A stretch of 64,000 nucleotides of DNA from Phymatolithon calcareum (Eukaryota; Rhodophyta; Florideophyceae; Hapalidiales): NCBI GenBank assembly GCA_977006965.1, contig OZ345354.1, forward strand, positions 744,001 through 808,000, written 5' to 3'. Positions 44,901 to 55,639 of the stretch are shown here, piece after piece. How positions within the stretch are numbered: position 1 is the first letter of the stretch; the number at the start of each line of letters is the position of its first letter. The notes below the pieces were generated by a model. It saw nothing but the letters and a program-made list of their open reading frames with translations, ran no database searches and was not told the origin of the DNA. Position numbers and translations under genes: made by a program.

Positions 44901-45390
44901 CGAAGAAGGTCTGGCTGTTGTAGACTACTCACCGGTCAGGATATGACCTACGATATTACTATCTGGTACTTGGTTTCTGAAAAGGAAAGAAAGTACGACT
45001 TAGCGAGACTTGGAATACGTTCTACCTGTTCGGCTTGTTGTCCCTCAGCCTGCCGAGGTGTCTACTCCGGAGCAAAAACAAATTCTGAACTCGTTTCGTT
45101 CCTGAAAATTGAATCCATGCAGCCTTCTCGCTTTGACTGCTCGCGTCAGCGAAAGGGATGGTGACTTGCTCATCAATGATTCGCTAACGCGCGAAGCATC
45201 TTCTTATTTGCGGAACCATTGTTACAAATGGATCCGGCAACAGAGCACTAATTAACAGTGAGGATACCATGGCATTGTTAATGCTTTCGCATACAGGGGG
45301 GGTCGCTATATAGTGCCGGGTTATATAGTGCCACCCTCTACTTAGTGCCACCCATTTTGGGCTGGCACGATTATCATATCAAAGACACAG

Positions 45391-46002
45391 GCTGTGGCTG
45401 CTTACAGGGCATTCCTGGCCGCCATTCTCCTCTTCGTCTCCTCAGCTCACCATCTTCACGCCGCTGACAGTGATGGGGCACCCAGGGCAGAAGAGAACGC
45501 GGCTGACGCTTTAACAAAAGCTTGAAGCACTTCGCATGCTGTCAGCGACGTCATCGAGATGTTGCGTAAATTGAAAGTCAGTTTACCGAGTGACGACATC
45601 CTGAGAGCTGAAATCGATGATGATGACGTCAGACACGAGGATGTGGAGCATTGGTTTGAGGTTGAAGATGATACAGACGTTCAAGAGGCGTTCGTTTCCG
45701 ATGTTTCGGATATATTGGAGGAGGTTGTAGCCCAAAGCCCAATAGAAGCTGACAATGAAAGCGAAGGCGAAGAAGTTTCTACGGTTGTCGCATCTCCCCC
45801 AGCTCTCACTGAGCTGCATACCATGTTTCGCCCTCTCCAAGAGTCCGCGTTTTTGTGTAACCTTCCTGACGCTAGTAGTCATCTTCAACGAGCATTTCGG
45901 GTATTCATAGACGCTATCCGTAAGCAGAACAATGAGAAGCAGAGACAGCTACTTGTCTCAGAGATGTTCAACAAGCGTTCTGAAGATAAAACACGCCAGT
46001 AA
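45391..46002 (+). pseudogene. Transposase C-terminal tail, pogo/Tigger type
   Basis: The frame from 45391 reads DALTKA, a TGA where pogo-type proteins usually have W, then a helix (SDVIEMLRKLKV) and an acidic stretch DILRAEIDDDDV. It ends with RVFIDAIRKQNNEKQRQLLV before the stop. An A-W-x-x-V helix followed by an acidic linker and a basic coiled tail is how Tigger/pogo transposases end. The DNA-binding and DDE core are absent. The TA-flanked TIRs around it fit that class. Confidence 0.5.
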
Positions 46003-46059
46003 AATCGTTCTCCCCGTTCTCCGTACAACTTCTTTGGGGGTCACGGCAAACAGGCTTAC

Positions 46060-47040
46060 AGTAGTTTTTTTTGAATTTTGAATTTATTAAACGCCCTCAG
46101 AAACACTCATAAGACTGCAAGGGAGATGCGTTTCAGATGCTACTACCTTGGTAGCTCCGTTACTCTGTTAAAGCCCGCAAAAGCTCGTTGCTATCGTCGT
46201 AGCCCTAGCTGCAAAAACCCTCCTCCAGAGAAGGTGGAGGGAAAAGCTTAGAGTCCACTTGTCCTGTTCGTACGAATCTCAGCGTCGCCGTTCTATTTTG
46301 TCTTGGTCTATTCCATGTCGTCATAAAAGACGATTGTGAGGAATAGTACTTTGTCAAGTGCCTTTTCAGTCTCACTAGTCTCCTCTTCTGTTAGTCGATA
46401 TCTTTGAAGGTACACTTCGAGCTTGTTCATGAGAGTTGGTACGATTTCACCGAATTTGTCTTCCAGAAGTGTGGTACTCAATGGGGGAAAACGTCCGAAT
46501 GCCCATTTAATCGCCAATTGGCGGTGACGTGCTTTCCGTAGTCTGATGATGGCGGGAGTAGACCCGGGAATATCATAAGGAATTTTCCTCTTTCTGCTCG
46601 CCTCCAAGCCGTCTCCTTCGTCTTTAAAGAGCAGGTCCCTCAACGATTTTGCTGAAACTCGCTGCTTAAGATAGGTTAGTGCCGTCTCGAATAGGTCGTG
46701 ATGTAACATTGATGATATGTCACGACACACCCATTGCAATTCCTCAACGTCTCTTTCCTCTCTTGGGACTGCGAGCAAGCCCATTTTCCTTGTTCTGGCT
46801 CGTTCAAGCATTCGTAACGCTAGAACTAGTCTTCTGCCTTCCGCATTATGTATGCGACAGAGAAGACGAAGTCTCGCGTGTCGATTTTTTGCGATTGGAC
46901 CAAATACTTGTCCGAAAAAAGTCTTCTCCACGTCTGCAATAGCTGTTTGAACTCTTGTCGTCCATGGCGGCAGGTGCATGGCATATTACCATCTTGGCTG
47001 TATCAAGGCCTTGTACATCTTGATTGCTTTTAAGGGGCTG
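46060..47040 (-). pseudogene. LINE E C-terminal region, nested
   Basis: The minus ORF 46308-46979 (223 codons) reads WTTRVQTAIADVEKTFFGQV, KNRHARLRLLCRIH and RRLVLALRMLE. This aligns with the post-RT region of LINE C (SAIESAEGLFYKNVFGKYAE, RHQAERFALSLVR), and it ends WAFGRFPPL...MNKLEVYL like LINE D. The 3' end is near 46066, at a T-rich stretch (minus AATTCAAAATTCAAAAAAA). It lies inside the pogo-like element and is opposite to its transposase relic. 5'-truncated. Confidence 0.65.
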
Positions 47041-47353
47041 AGTCCCCGGGCTAGGCTTACAGTAGTGCGAAACAGTCCCTCAAATTTCATGTAGTGCGGA
47101 ACCTAAATAGTGCGCATTTTTTTAGTCTGATTCTATGTGGCACTATATAGCGACCCCCCCTGTACACTCTTTCGTAGCTCCGTGCATTGTTTCCATATGT
47201 TGTATCATAGGTTGAGTTGCACCTTTGTGCATGCAGCAAAACTGTCGAAGTCTATATATTCCGGAACATTGTGCTCTTTGCGTCATAGCAATGAAAGTGG
47301 ATGTCGGCCCGATTTATGTCGCAGAAACTCGTGATTTCAATTTCAAACCACCG

Positions 47354-49170
47354 ATGGGTGCCCTTGTCCTTCAACTCGCTCTTACCATCTGTTTTTTATC
47401 GCACTCATTCGGGATGAATACATCCCACCCTAGCAACTCAAAATCCTCTCAATGCCTGACTCGCTTTCGCACCAACGAATCTCATTTCAGACCTTGTACG
47501 ACGAAACTCTGCTTTCTCTTCATATCACAGATACCGGTGAGTGTGGACGCAGCCACTTTTTCTTTATACAGTGTCACCAAAGAGTTTTACTAACATGCAT
47601 ATTCTCCTTTGCAGTATATCATGCTGGATTCGCGCATGAAAGCCGAGAACAACCAGACTCTCTTCCGTTGTAAGGACCGCCGAATGCACTTTCCAGATCT
47701 TCGTGGTATTACATTTGATGTAAAAGACACTGTGACTGCATTAGACGATGCGCTCTGCGTTTACGCCGGTAACGAGTGTACCTTCGATGACATGATGAAC
47801 TTTATATTGGAACATTCCGACCCTGCGGCTGGATACAGATTCGGAGTCTCTAGCATGATGTTCATACTTCCTCACCGGATATCACCAACCTCGATACCAA
47901 CCGTCCCGATATTAGAAGGAAGAATGGTCCTTCTTGGACCTCGAAGGAAGCCCCCGCGGAGGAAGGATACATTCCGAGGTATAGTTTTGCCTTTCGCGCC
48001 CGATGCCTGGCTCTCTATTGTCGGCCTTGTGCTTATGTTTTCCTTTCTCGGGTTACTGATTGCCTGCGGATTCCAAGGGCCATTCTATTTCCGAGGCATT
48101 GCTGGAATCTTGGTCGGCGATCAACCAATAAGGTTGCCGAGAGTTCCAGAAGACGTCGTTAGACGTACATGCCAATTACAAGAGGACATTCGACGAGCGA
48201 ACAGACTGTCCATCAGGACTCTGGTAACAGCGATCAAGATTTTCGTGGCAATCACGATTCTATTCTACGAAATTGCCGTCGTGTACTACATATTCGAACA
48301 ACGGGCGCGGACCGAAGTTATTGACGTACAAGGACTAACGACATCCGAATTGGAAAAATATATTGTCCTTGGCGATAGTGCTCAAGAGTTTGTTTTTCGC
48401 AAAAGTGGTATGTTTTATCACTTGTCTCGAAGTGTGGAAATCTTGTTTAAGCATTTCAGCAAACTAACCTTAACGGTTTGTGCCTCTGTCTGTATAGTGG
48501 ATCCTGATGGGAAGTGGAATACTACTTATTTCCCATGGAATCGCTGCGAGGACTTGAACGACTGGTAAGTCTGCTTCTCACTTTCCTTACGACATCTAGC
48601 TCACACGTCGAAACTATTTTAACAACTTTGTTTATCCTTCGTATGTGCAGTTTTAAAAAAGTCCTGAACAAGAGCCATCCTGCTGAGTTGATGGTGGCTT
48701 ACGCTGTAAGTGGATGGTCAGCCTCGGCACAGCATTCCCTCTACACCGGACTGACATTTTTATGTGCCCCTCGTTTCTTCATATAGTTTGCGGCGCGGTA
48801 CAATCTGAAACGACTGAATGCGTGTGACAAATTGGTGGTTTACGAAACCAAAAGACCTCTCTCAAAGTACAACGCAGTGTGGTATGTGAATGGAAATGTG
48901 CCCGTAAAGCTCCGCAACAGAGTCGATCGTTCAATAGTTGTATTGCGACTCGAGGACAAAATGCGAGCGATAATGGAGAGAGTGGTGGATGAGTCTTCTA
49001 CTTTGCATTGCGGTAAGCCGGCGCATAGGATCGGTGTGGACTTTTTGGGGCCGCTGTTCGGCGTCGTGTTAGGGCCTTTCGTCTTCGTTGTGTTTTTAGC
49101 ACTCGTGTGGGAGTGGACCAGTCGCTGTAGAATGCAGAATCGCATTAGGGAATTCGAGGATGAAGCATAA
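47354..49170 (+). CDS. Ionotropic receptor (iGluR/IR-like), copy 3
   Basis: Exons 47354-47536, 47615-48564, 48651-48705 and 48787-49170, each exactly as long as in copy 1, total 523 codons. Donors are GTGAGT, GTAAGT and GTAAGT. Intron 1 has TACTAAC about 20 bases before TTTGCAG; intron 3 ends in ATATAG. The signal peptide MGALVLQLALTICFL opens the frame. Membrane segments and the S2-like EVIDVQGLTTSELEKYIVLG segment are preserved. It lies closer to copy 2 than to copy 1 (shared RMHFPDLRGITFDVKD). Substitutions are spread over the protein without a stop or indel, suggesting that the reading frame is maintained. Expected at the plasma membrane; ligand unknown. Confidence 0.75.
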
Positions 49171-49347
49171 ATCGACGCACTTTGTAGTTCGCTGTCCGCG
49201 CTGAGTCATCATGGCAGGCCTTTTTTCAAAATGACATGGCAGTGTCATGCCATTTACTAAAACCACCTGGCTACTGCGCCGCTCGTTGATTGATTAATCA
49301 AATTCATTAATAATCAAATGCACATATAGGCGTGCGACATGTGGGGG

Positions 49348-49466
49348 TTGTGCACCGGCTGCGAGGGTTGACATTAGCCCGAGGGCATGATATTCAACCG
49401 AGGCGCAGCCGAGGTCCGAATGTCATGGCCTGAGGGCGATTGTCATCCCGAGAGTACGGTGCACAA
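49348..49466. mobile_element. Fold-back element (119 bp)
   Basis: The ends TTGTGCACCG and CGGTGCACAA are inverted, and complementarity continues imperfectly across most of the length (GAGGGTTGACATT against AATGTCATGG-type blocks). It belongs to a composite insertion (about 49341-50896) that splits the X spacer; the empty site is at 20720-20730. No target duplication is clear. Confidence 0.55.
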
Positions 49467-49471
49467 CACGC

Positions 49472-50896
49472 TTGTCAACCGGCTGAGAAACAAGTGGAAA
49501 ATAAGGATTTCGTACGAGTGTCCTACCAAAGCTGCTATGTCATCCCTAGTAGGGATGACATACAGTCAACCCTCGATAACTGGATAGCTCCTGTCGGGAG
49601 GTCAGAAATCCAGATATCGAGAATATTCTAGGTGTGAATTTATATCATATCGCAGAAACTACAAGTGTACCTCAGTTTCTACAGACTACAAATTCTATGA
49701 AAGAAATCGCTCGGAACTGCAGCATCACTGGAAGATCTGGGCGACACCGATGTATCAGTGGATACCTAGGTGTACGCAGCTGCGTAAATGTTGCGCCTGC
49801 TCTGAACCAACTGCGGCAAAAGCTTGCAGCGGGTAAGGTTGGAGAATCTGACGAGCGGTCAGTTGGTATCGCACTTTTGGACACACTCACAGAAGTCCCA
49901 AACCCGCGGTCAGAGTTGGGAATATAGACGCCGTTGACAGCAACAGGCTTTACGCAGTGCATGTAGGGGAGATAGTCCCACCGGATGGTACAAAGATAAG
50001 CCGGAAAAGCCTGGAGCGCTTTTTGCAGATGGCGACAGACCGACCGGAAAAGTCACGAACGTAGATGGAGGCCCCGCCGATAACAGCGATACAGCGGGGG
50101 TTGCGCGGGCCAAGTGCGGCGGGAGGTAGCTGATATTGACATGCTGAATGGGGCGATTGATACTGATATACTTCCTGACGCTGAAAACCCGGGTGACAAA
50201 GAATATGCTGGCGAAGGAATTGTAGAAATCCTCACAGTTGTAGTTGCGTATGGGACGGCACTGACGAGATTGGGTTTGTCATGACTTCAGACGGCTGCAG
50301 GGGCGCACGTGCAGTTGTAAAGAGCTGGGTCGCTGATGTCTTTGCAGAAATCCCCATACGCAGATTATGTGGTAGTTAAGATCATGTTCGACGGCACTGT
50401 CGGGATTGGGATTGCTGCCGATATGGATGGCTGCGTGCTGGCGCAGTGCCAACAGTCCCTGTAGACGTGGTTGGTAATAAGATGCTCACACACTCGAGAA
50501 CTCTTACAGATTTCGGGCCGCCATAGAGATGGAGGGCTTAGAAAGCACAGTCCGCGGATGGATGATCTGCGCTCACTTCATTTCTCGTTATGATGGCATT
50601 CAGCCTTGTGGACATAAGTGCAGACGCGTAGAATATGCTCCGTGCCACTTACTCAAAAGTTTTATAAAATTTAAGGTAGGCGCCGTGCCTCCGCCGTCAG
50701 GATATTCTTCTACGTGAGTATTCTGAATATCTTAAACTTTCGATAAATGTTTTGGGGTTTACAGTATTCGTGGACGCACGCAATATTCTGAAAACTGAGG
50801 ATATACGCTGAAAGAGGATCCAGTTATCGAGGGTTGACTGTAGAAGCAATCAGTTGCAAGAGGAAGCCGATGTCTACCCCCTCAGCCGGTTGACAA
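49472..50896. mobile_element. TTGTCAACCGG-ended inverted-repeat element
   Basis: Starts TTGTCAACCGGCTGA and ends TCAGCCGGTTGACAA, 15-bp perfect inverted termini. Without the nested pogo-like element (49563-50840) it would be about 147 bp, including the CATCCCTAGTAGGGATG palindrome (about 49540-49559). A partial copy is in the Z LTR at 6623-6791. No coding content; a MITE-like element of unknown superfamily. Confidence 0.7.
49563..50840. mobile_element. pogo/Tigger-like element nested in MITE
   Basis: 1278 bp with TA duplications (49561-49562, 50841-50842) and about 23-bp perfect inverted repeats beginning CAGTCAACCCTCGATAACTG. CAGT termini with a TA target are typical of the pogo/Tigger branch of Tc1/mariner. 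ORFs inside are short and fragmented (49634-49927 the longest); an acidic stretch near 50140-50230 could be a transposase tail, but no DDE core is visible. Probably non-autonomous or decayed. Confidence 0.85.
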
Positions 50897-53540
50897 CTGA
50901 TAAACTTAGAGGCACACGCTCAGCTCACTGTCCGCTGCCGATTCAACATACTCAAGAGATCACAAGACCGACATTGAAGTATTGGTCTTGAAAATGAGGA
51001 ACTCAATGGTGTAGTATGTAAGCAGTTCAAGCGAAAAGCAATTTGGGAAGGGTCGAGTCTATGGCCCGTTGGCTCCGGTCCCTAAAGACTATGGGAACCG
51101 TTTTGAAACCGAAGATGTTTCACAGAAATGTTGGGTGGCCACTGAATTTAATGAAGTGTCGCGCCTATCCGATTAAGTACCCATTGCCCTCCGCCTTTCA
51201 GACTGTAATGCAGGAACTTACCGAAGGCTCATCTTCAACTTGGGGCGCACCACACAAACGCAGAGATCAAACATACCGTACAACGACCGCCTCATTTCGG
51301 AACACCGTCCTACCGTTGCTCAAATTGTCAGCCGTTGACTGAAAGCAATGCAATCAAATAGCACAAACAATAGCTCTAAGTTCCCCTACCTCTAGAGAAG
51401 GGGGCTGTCATGATGGCAATAACGCATCGACGAAGTGTGGTAGGGCTCTAACAAAATCATGGATTGCTGTAGTTTCCTCTAGACAACTTTACTTAGAGCT
51501 GGTGGCGGTTCTATTGGCAACGGGTTAGAACTCTTTTCTAGCTCGGGACAATGCTCTCTCTAAGTGGGACAGGCTAAGCCAGGCTCCGAAGGTGCATATC
51601 CGAGGAACAGGGGAACCGTGGAAAGAATATACTAGGACTAGGTTTAAGGATTTGCCTCGAAACGGAGCGGCGCATTACGCGCGGATATCACAGATCGGGT
51701 AACAGCGACTCCTGGACTTTGTTTTCACCTGCGGGGTACTCAATGTGACAGCTGGCGAAACACCACAGGGCGTGAGACAAGATTGCCCACCACTTCATCA
51801 AAAGGGGAAGTAGGGAATGGATGAGAGTGGATGCGTGACGTCAAAGAAAATATCGACAATATTCTTCTATCAAGCTTCAAAAGGAAGCAGAACTTTATAT
51901 CAAATATAATGAGGCCTGACGAAGAATTGCAGTACAGTGCCCCACCGAAAAGTGCATGATCCCCAAAGCTTGAGCGCCCCCTCAATGAAAGAGGTCTTCC
52001 CCACTAATTTCCAATACCTAGAAAAACTTAAGGGTTCTCCGGGCACCTCCAAAAAAGTATCAACGAGAGGGTTGAATAGTACCGGACAACCCGCAGATTG
52101 TGCTAACATCCAAGTGACGGTGACGAGCTGAAAGTACTTTCTTGCTTGCTTTATTGTGAGTTTCGTAAGCTGCCCTGGAATGGCTCCACAATTTTAGGCT
52201 GAATAGAATGAGCAGATCACTACACTTTCGCGCTTCTCGAAGAGACCATCGTGTAGTTTATAATGCATGGCAATATGTAGACTACAGGCGCACAGACTTT
52301 TAGTCGTCGTCGTTGAAAGAAGCATCTCGAGCTCAAGATCATCGCAGCGTCTTTCGTCTTTTCCAGGTTTCCTTCAACCCTGTTATGCACATCAAGTTCA
52401 AGCGCGAATGCGAGGAAAGACACGTGACAAACTTATCATTTCTGAAGGAATCTTTCGATGTCGTCGAAACCCTGGACGGCAACACCGGTGTTTCTTTCTT
52501 CGCGGCGATGACGAGTGGATTAGAGAGAAATTGAATTTATAAGACCTCGCAGTGAATGTCCGCCGGAGCTGGTTAATTCTCGTTAGTTCTTGTAGCTACG
52601 TGCTCAAAACCTGACCAGATCTAGTTTCGTAGAAAGGGATGCGAGCTGGAGCTATAATGCTTTAATGTGTTCTCTTCGTCGGGTTTTCTGTCCCTTCTTC
52701 TTTAAAACAATTTTCTTTCCAGCTTTCTCAAAAGCAGCTTCGATCGCACCCCTGCACAGATCGGTACGCCTGAATGCCAATCTTCTATGACATAGCCTCC
52801 CAAATAATGAAGGCCATGGCCGAGGTCAACATCGGAGAGCTCCAAATTATTGGGACAGAGTTGACGAGATGTCTCGTTGTGTAAAACAACATTTCTGGTC
52901 GAGTCCTCTCAAAACACAGACGCCAATTTTTGAATGATGTCAAAAGGGAAAGAATAGCTAGTAGAGACTAAATGACAACTGAAGTGAACGGTGAAGTCAG
53001 AAAACAGCAAAGGTGCGTTTTTTACGTTTCGTCGCAATACAACATTAAGAGGAAGCAAAGCTATTCCTCATCAAAGATGGACATTCACTGAGTGAGAAAT
53101 ACTATTAAGTCGGAATATATGCCAAGTTGCAATGATCCAACGATTGAAAGCTTGCTACTGCGCCGGTTTTCGAAAAATTCAATTTAAAGATCGGCGAAGC
53201 GCTGGGTCAGCACTACCCGATGCATGAATGCTGCCGCCCTTCAAAGGGAAGTCGTTCGTCGGGCATCATTTTCGTCGCAGTGAATCTCGCAACTTTTCAA
53301 CGTCTTCTCCGCTCCGTTTTCCAGATTCCACCCGCAGTACGGCACACCTCATACTTCAAAACCAATGTAATTCCAGCTCAGCCCCAACCTCCTGAGCCTT
53401 ATACGCGTTCAACGAAATAGAATCATTTGCTGCTCTTGGGTTCTTCCCAAGGATAACCAACTCATTCTTGCCGTCGGAGTCTTGCAAGAAAGGACGATTT
53501 CTCCGAGCGGCGATATTTTAGGAGTGCTAAGGTTGGACTC
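50897..53540. other. X-block spacer, copy 3
   Basis: Long spacer shared with X2 in several pieces. A 73-codon plus-strand ORF at 52313-52534 (FRLFQVSFNPVMHIKFKREC, then SFDVVETLDGNTGVSFF) looks protein-like, but its X2 counterpart carries a stop and I do not recognise it. It might be a decayed exon. Nothing else is supported. Confidence 0.4.
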
Positions 53541-53583
53541 TTATGGACACAAGTAGCAGCTCACGAGCATGTCCGAAACGGCC

Positions 53584-54210
53584 TCAGTAGAAGGTGTTCA
53601 TAGCATCGCAGATGGCCACATATGCACTGTTTGGATCTTCACAATTGTTGATGACCCTAAGGAACTTCTCGCCCTTGACGTGGATGATCAGCTGATTACT
53701 CGCATGACAAGTGTGCCGGCTTCTGAACACCCTTTTTTTCAAAGCTCTGATTGTGATCCGGTTGGAGACTCGAGCGTGCGGGTTGAGTGGGCTCCAAGTA
53801 TTGGGGTGAGTCACGTCAAGGCGGACGAGATCAATGTCTTGAATGGAAATAACAGTTCTAAAAAGAGAGGGCAAGCAGCTTCGATACAGGACGAGAACGC
53901 AAGGTGTGACCTCTACGTTGCTGTCCCGATATATTTTCTTGTCGAAAGAAAAAGTCTCTCGACGGGAGATGGAGTCGAGGTTGGGCTGAGTGAGGTAGTA
54001 CATGGTAAGACGGAGAGCAGGGTGGGCTTTAGACGTATTTGACAATAAAGAATGATTGTGCCCGTGAGGGTCCTTGAAGAGAAGCAGAGAGGGAATTCGG
54101 TGGAGGAGCGAGGACTGCATACTTTCTGAGAATGATACCTGGATGATCTTAAATAAGTAAGACATGAACAGAAACTTTCTGCATGTTAGGCTGTACAATG
54201 CTACTTGCAC
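53584..54210 (-). CDS. Unrecognised small gene family, member B
   Basis: Minus-strand ORF of 208 codons. The core matches members A and C: SRRETFSFDKKIYRDSNVEV, then TPCVLVLYRSCLPSLFRTV, IQDIDLVRLDV, HASNQLIIHVKGEKFLRVI and NSAYVAICDAMNTFY before the stop. Identity to C is about half by eye, with no frame breaks in the core, and the DNA outside the ORF has diverged more, which suggests coding constraint. The leader upstream of the core is unrelated to that of C and may be intronic; a CAAGTAG...CAG arrangement about 54190-54215 parallels the probable intron of C. No signal peptide or catalytic motif is evident. Its X2 counterpart has been lost. Confidence 0.5.
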   Translation of the reverse strand: MQVALYSLTCRKFLFMSYLFKIIQVSFSESMQSSLLHRIPSLLLFKDPHGHNHSLLSNTSKAHPALRLTMYYLTQPNLDSISRRETFSFDKKIYRDSNVEVTPCVLVLYRSCLPSLFRTVISIQDIDLVRLDVTHPNTWSPLNPHARVSNRITIRALKKRVFRSRHTCHASNQLIIHVKGEKFLRVINNCEDPNSAYVAICDAMNTFY

Positions 54211-54639
54211 TGAAGCCCCATGACATCAACTCAGGGATGTCAGAAGTAAAATCGAAGACTATGAAAAAAGAAAGACAAAATTTTTCTCTATTAATAGATA
54301 TAAACTCGTTATCTTTTGAATTTGTCATTGCATTGGCAGGGTGTTCCATTGAACATGGATCCAGAACTTGTTTTTACTGCAAGTTTTCACACAATGCGTA
54401 GATATTCGCCAATTTTTAGCGGTAGTAATAGCCAAGGGAGCGTTGTACGAGTCGTACTTTAAGCTGCTGGCAGATCCTGTATGGCTAAGAACTTCATGGC
54501 AAACCACCGGGCCGCAAGTCATCTCTTACGCTTGTATGAATGCCAGGGCGTGTACAGTATCGCCAGCGTGCAACAGAAGAGTTCGTGTTCTTTTGACATC
54601 TCTAATACTTTGGTTTTTATTACTGCACTATTCCTCTCA

Positions 54640-55450
54640 TGTGCTCATCACTGTCCCTGCTGTAGAGGCGCTCGGTACAAAGTGAGAATATCATGAGCTG
54701 TGGACAATTTGCAAACATGATGGCTATCGGAAATTTGCGTGTGGACTGTGGCAAGTCTGAAATGCCTCCTTAATGTGCTTGCTTAAAAAGATCGATCGGT
54801 TTCCGCGAAGTAGTCCATCCAACATGGATCGGTAGGCCCTTGCTCATTATCTGAGCTTGACATATTGCAGTATTTGAGGAGAAACGGAAAAGTTAACATG
54901 TTTTGATCATAAGTGCTGCCCCCGGAATTGCGTTTACGCAACTGCGGTCGTTTGCCGGTCAAGCGCCCGCATTTCCACGCTTAGAATGCTCCCATTTCTC
55001 GGCCAGGAAACCGGCCGCATGTCTCTGGGTTGAGACCGGGGGCGAACCGCGGTCTTGCTCACTAAGCCGACAGCCATCGCTTTGGCGAAAATAGGGAATT
55101 AAGTCCAGTGGGCAGTGGGAGATTTGCATGGTGTAGGCGAATGAAAAAACGCTTTGATTTGCAAGAGGTCCGACGTTGAAGAAGTGGCACGGCAAAGACT
55201 TGGGCTGATAAAGTCGCACTGTGCGCCTTACATCAAAGTCCACCTTATCTCGAATACAATAGAGTAAAACCCTGTCCATTTTTTCTGTCGTTCGCTCCGT
55301 AGATGCCTTGATTTGGGTTCCACAAATTGCTTCAAACCGAATCAGAACATTTATATTTGCTGTAATCCCAAAAATAGAGCTGTAGGTTGGCAGATCCGAT
55401 CCATATTGCACAGTCAGAAATCACTATCCCTGCTGTAGAAGCGCTCAGAT
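54640..55450. repeat. Dispersed TGTCCCTGCTGT repeat, first cluster
   Basis: TCACTGTCCCTGCTGTAGAG at 54648-54667 is followed by about 190 bp that aligns loosely with 61945-62150; a shorter match is at 55427-55443. The blocks share CTGTGGACA and an AAAAAGAT...CAACATGGA stretch. ORFs across them are not maintained, so this is likely a non-coding repeat or decayed exon. Confidence 0.45.
54955..55085 (-). repeat. tRNA-related SINE-like sequence
   Basis: On the minus strand GGCTTAGTGAGC resembles an A box, and CGCGGTTCGCCCCCGG about 20 bases later resembles a B box (GGTTCGANNCC with one mismatch). The spacing is shorter than in a normal tRNA and there is no acceptor stem. Tentative. Confidence 0.3.
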
Positions 55451-55639
55451 GAAAGCTGGGGTCATGCTCAACTGTTCGAGCATGAGAATACAGTCGCAGC
55501 TCATATTCCCGGTATGTCGAGCGTCTCAACCGGCTAGTTCTTTACTGACGGCTAAAAATAACATTCCAGTTCCCGTTGAACTGCCGCGGAACATGGATCG
55601 ATATACTATGCTGACGGACAGCGACTTTTAATGCTGCAT

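Larger units (their letters stand above)
45294..47162. mobile_element. pogo/Tigger-like element with C-run TIRs
   Basis: An 1869-bp insertion with TA target duplications (45292-45293, 47163-47164); X2 has the empty site GCATACACTC at about 17270. The ends are 24-bp perfect inverted repeats starting CAGGGGGGGTCGCTATATAG. The words TATAGTGCC or TAGTGC recur in subterminal positions on both sides (45310-45350; 47062-47143), like repeated transposase-binding sites. The interior holds a transposase C-terminal relic and, on the minus strand, a LINE tail, so the element is nested and defective. Confidence 0.88.

Noticed and set aside
52313-52534. A protein-like 73-codon ORF as a real exon
   Set aside because: The X2 copy has an in-frame stop, no splice context is convincing and the sequence is unrecognised. 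Kept only as a remark in the spacer entry.
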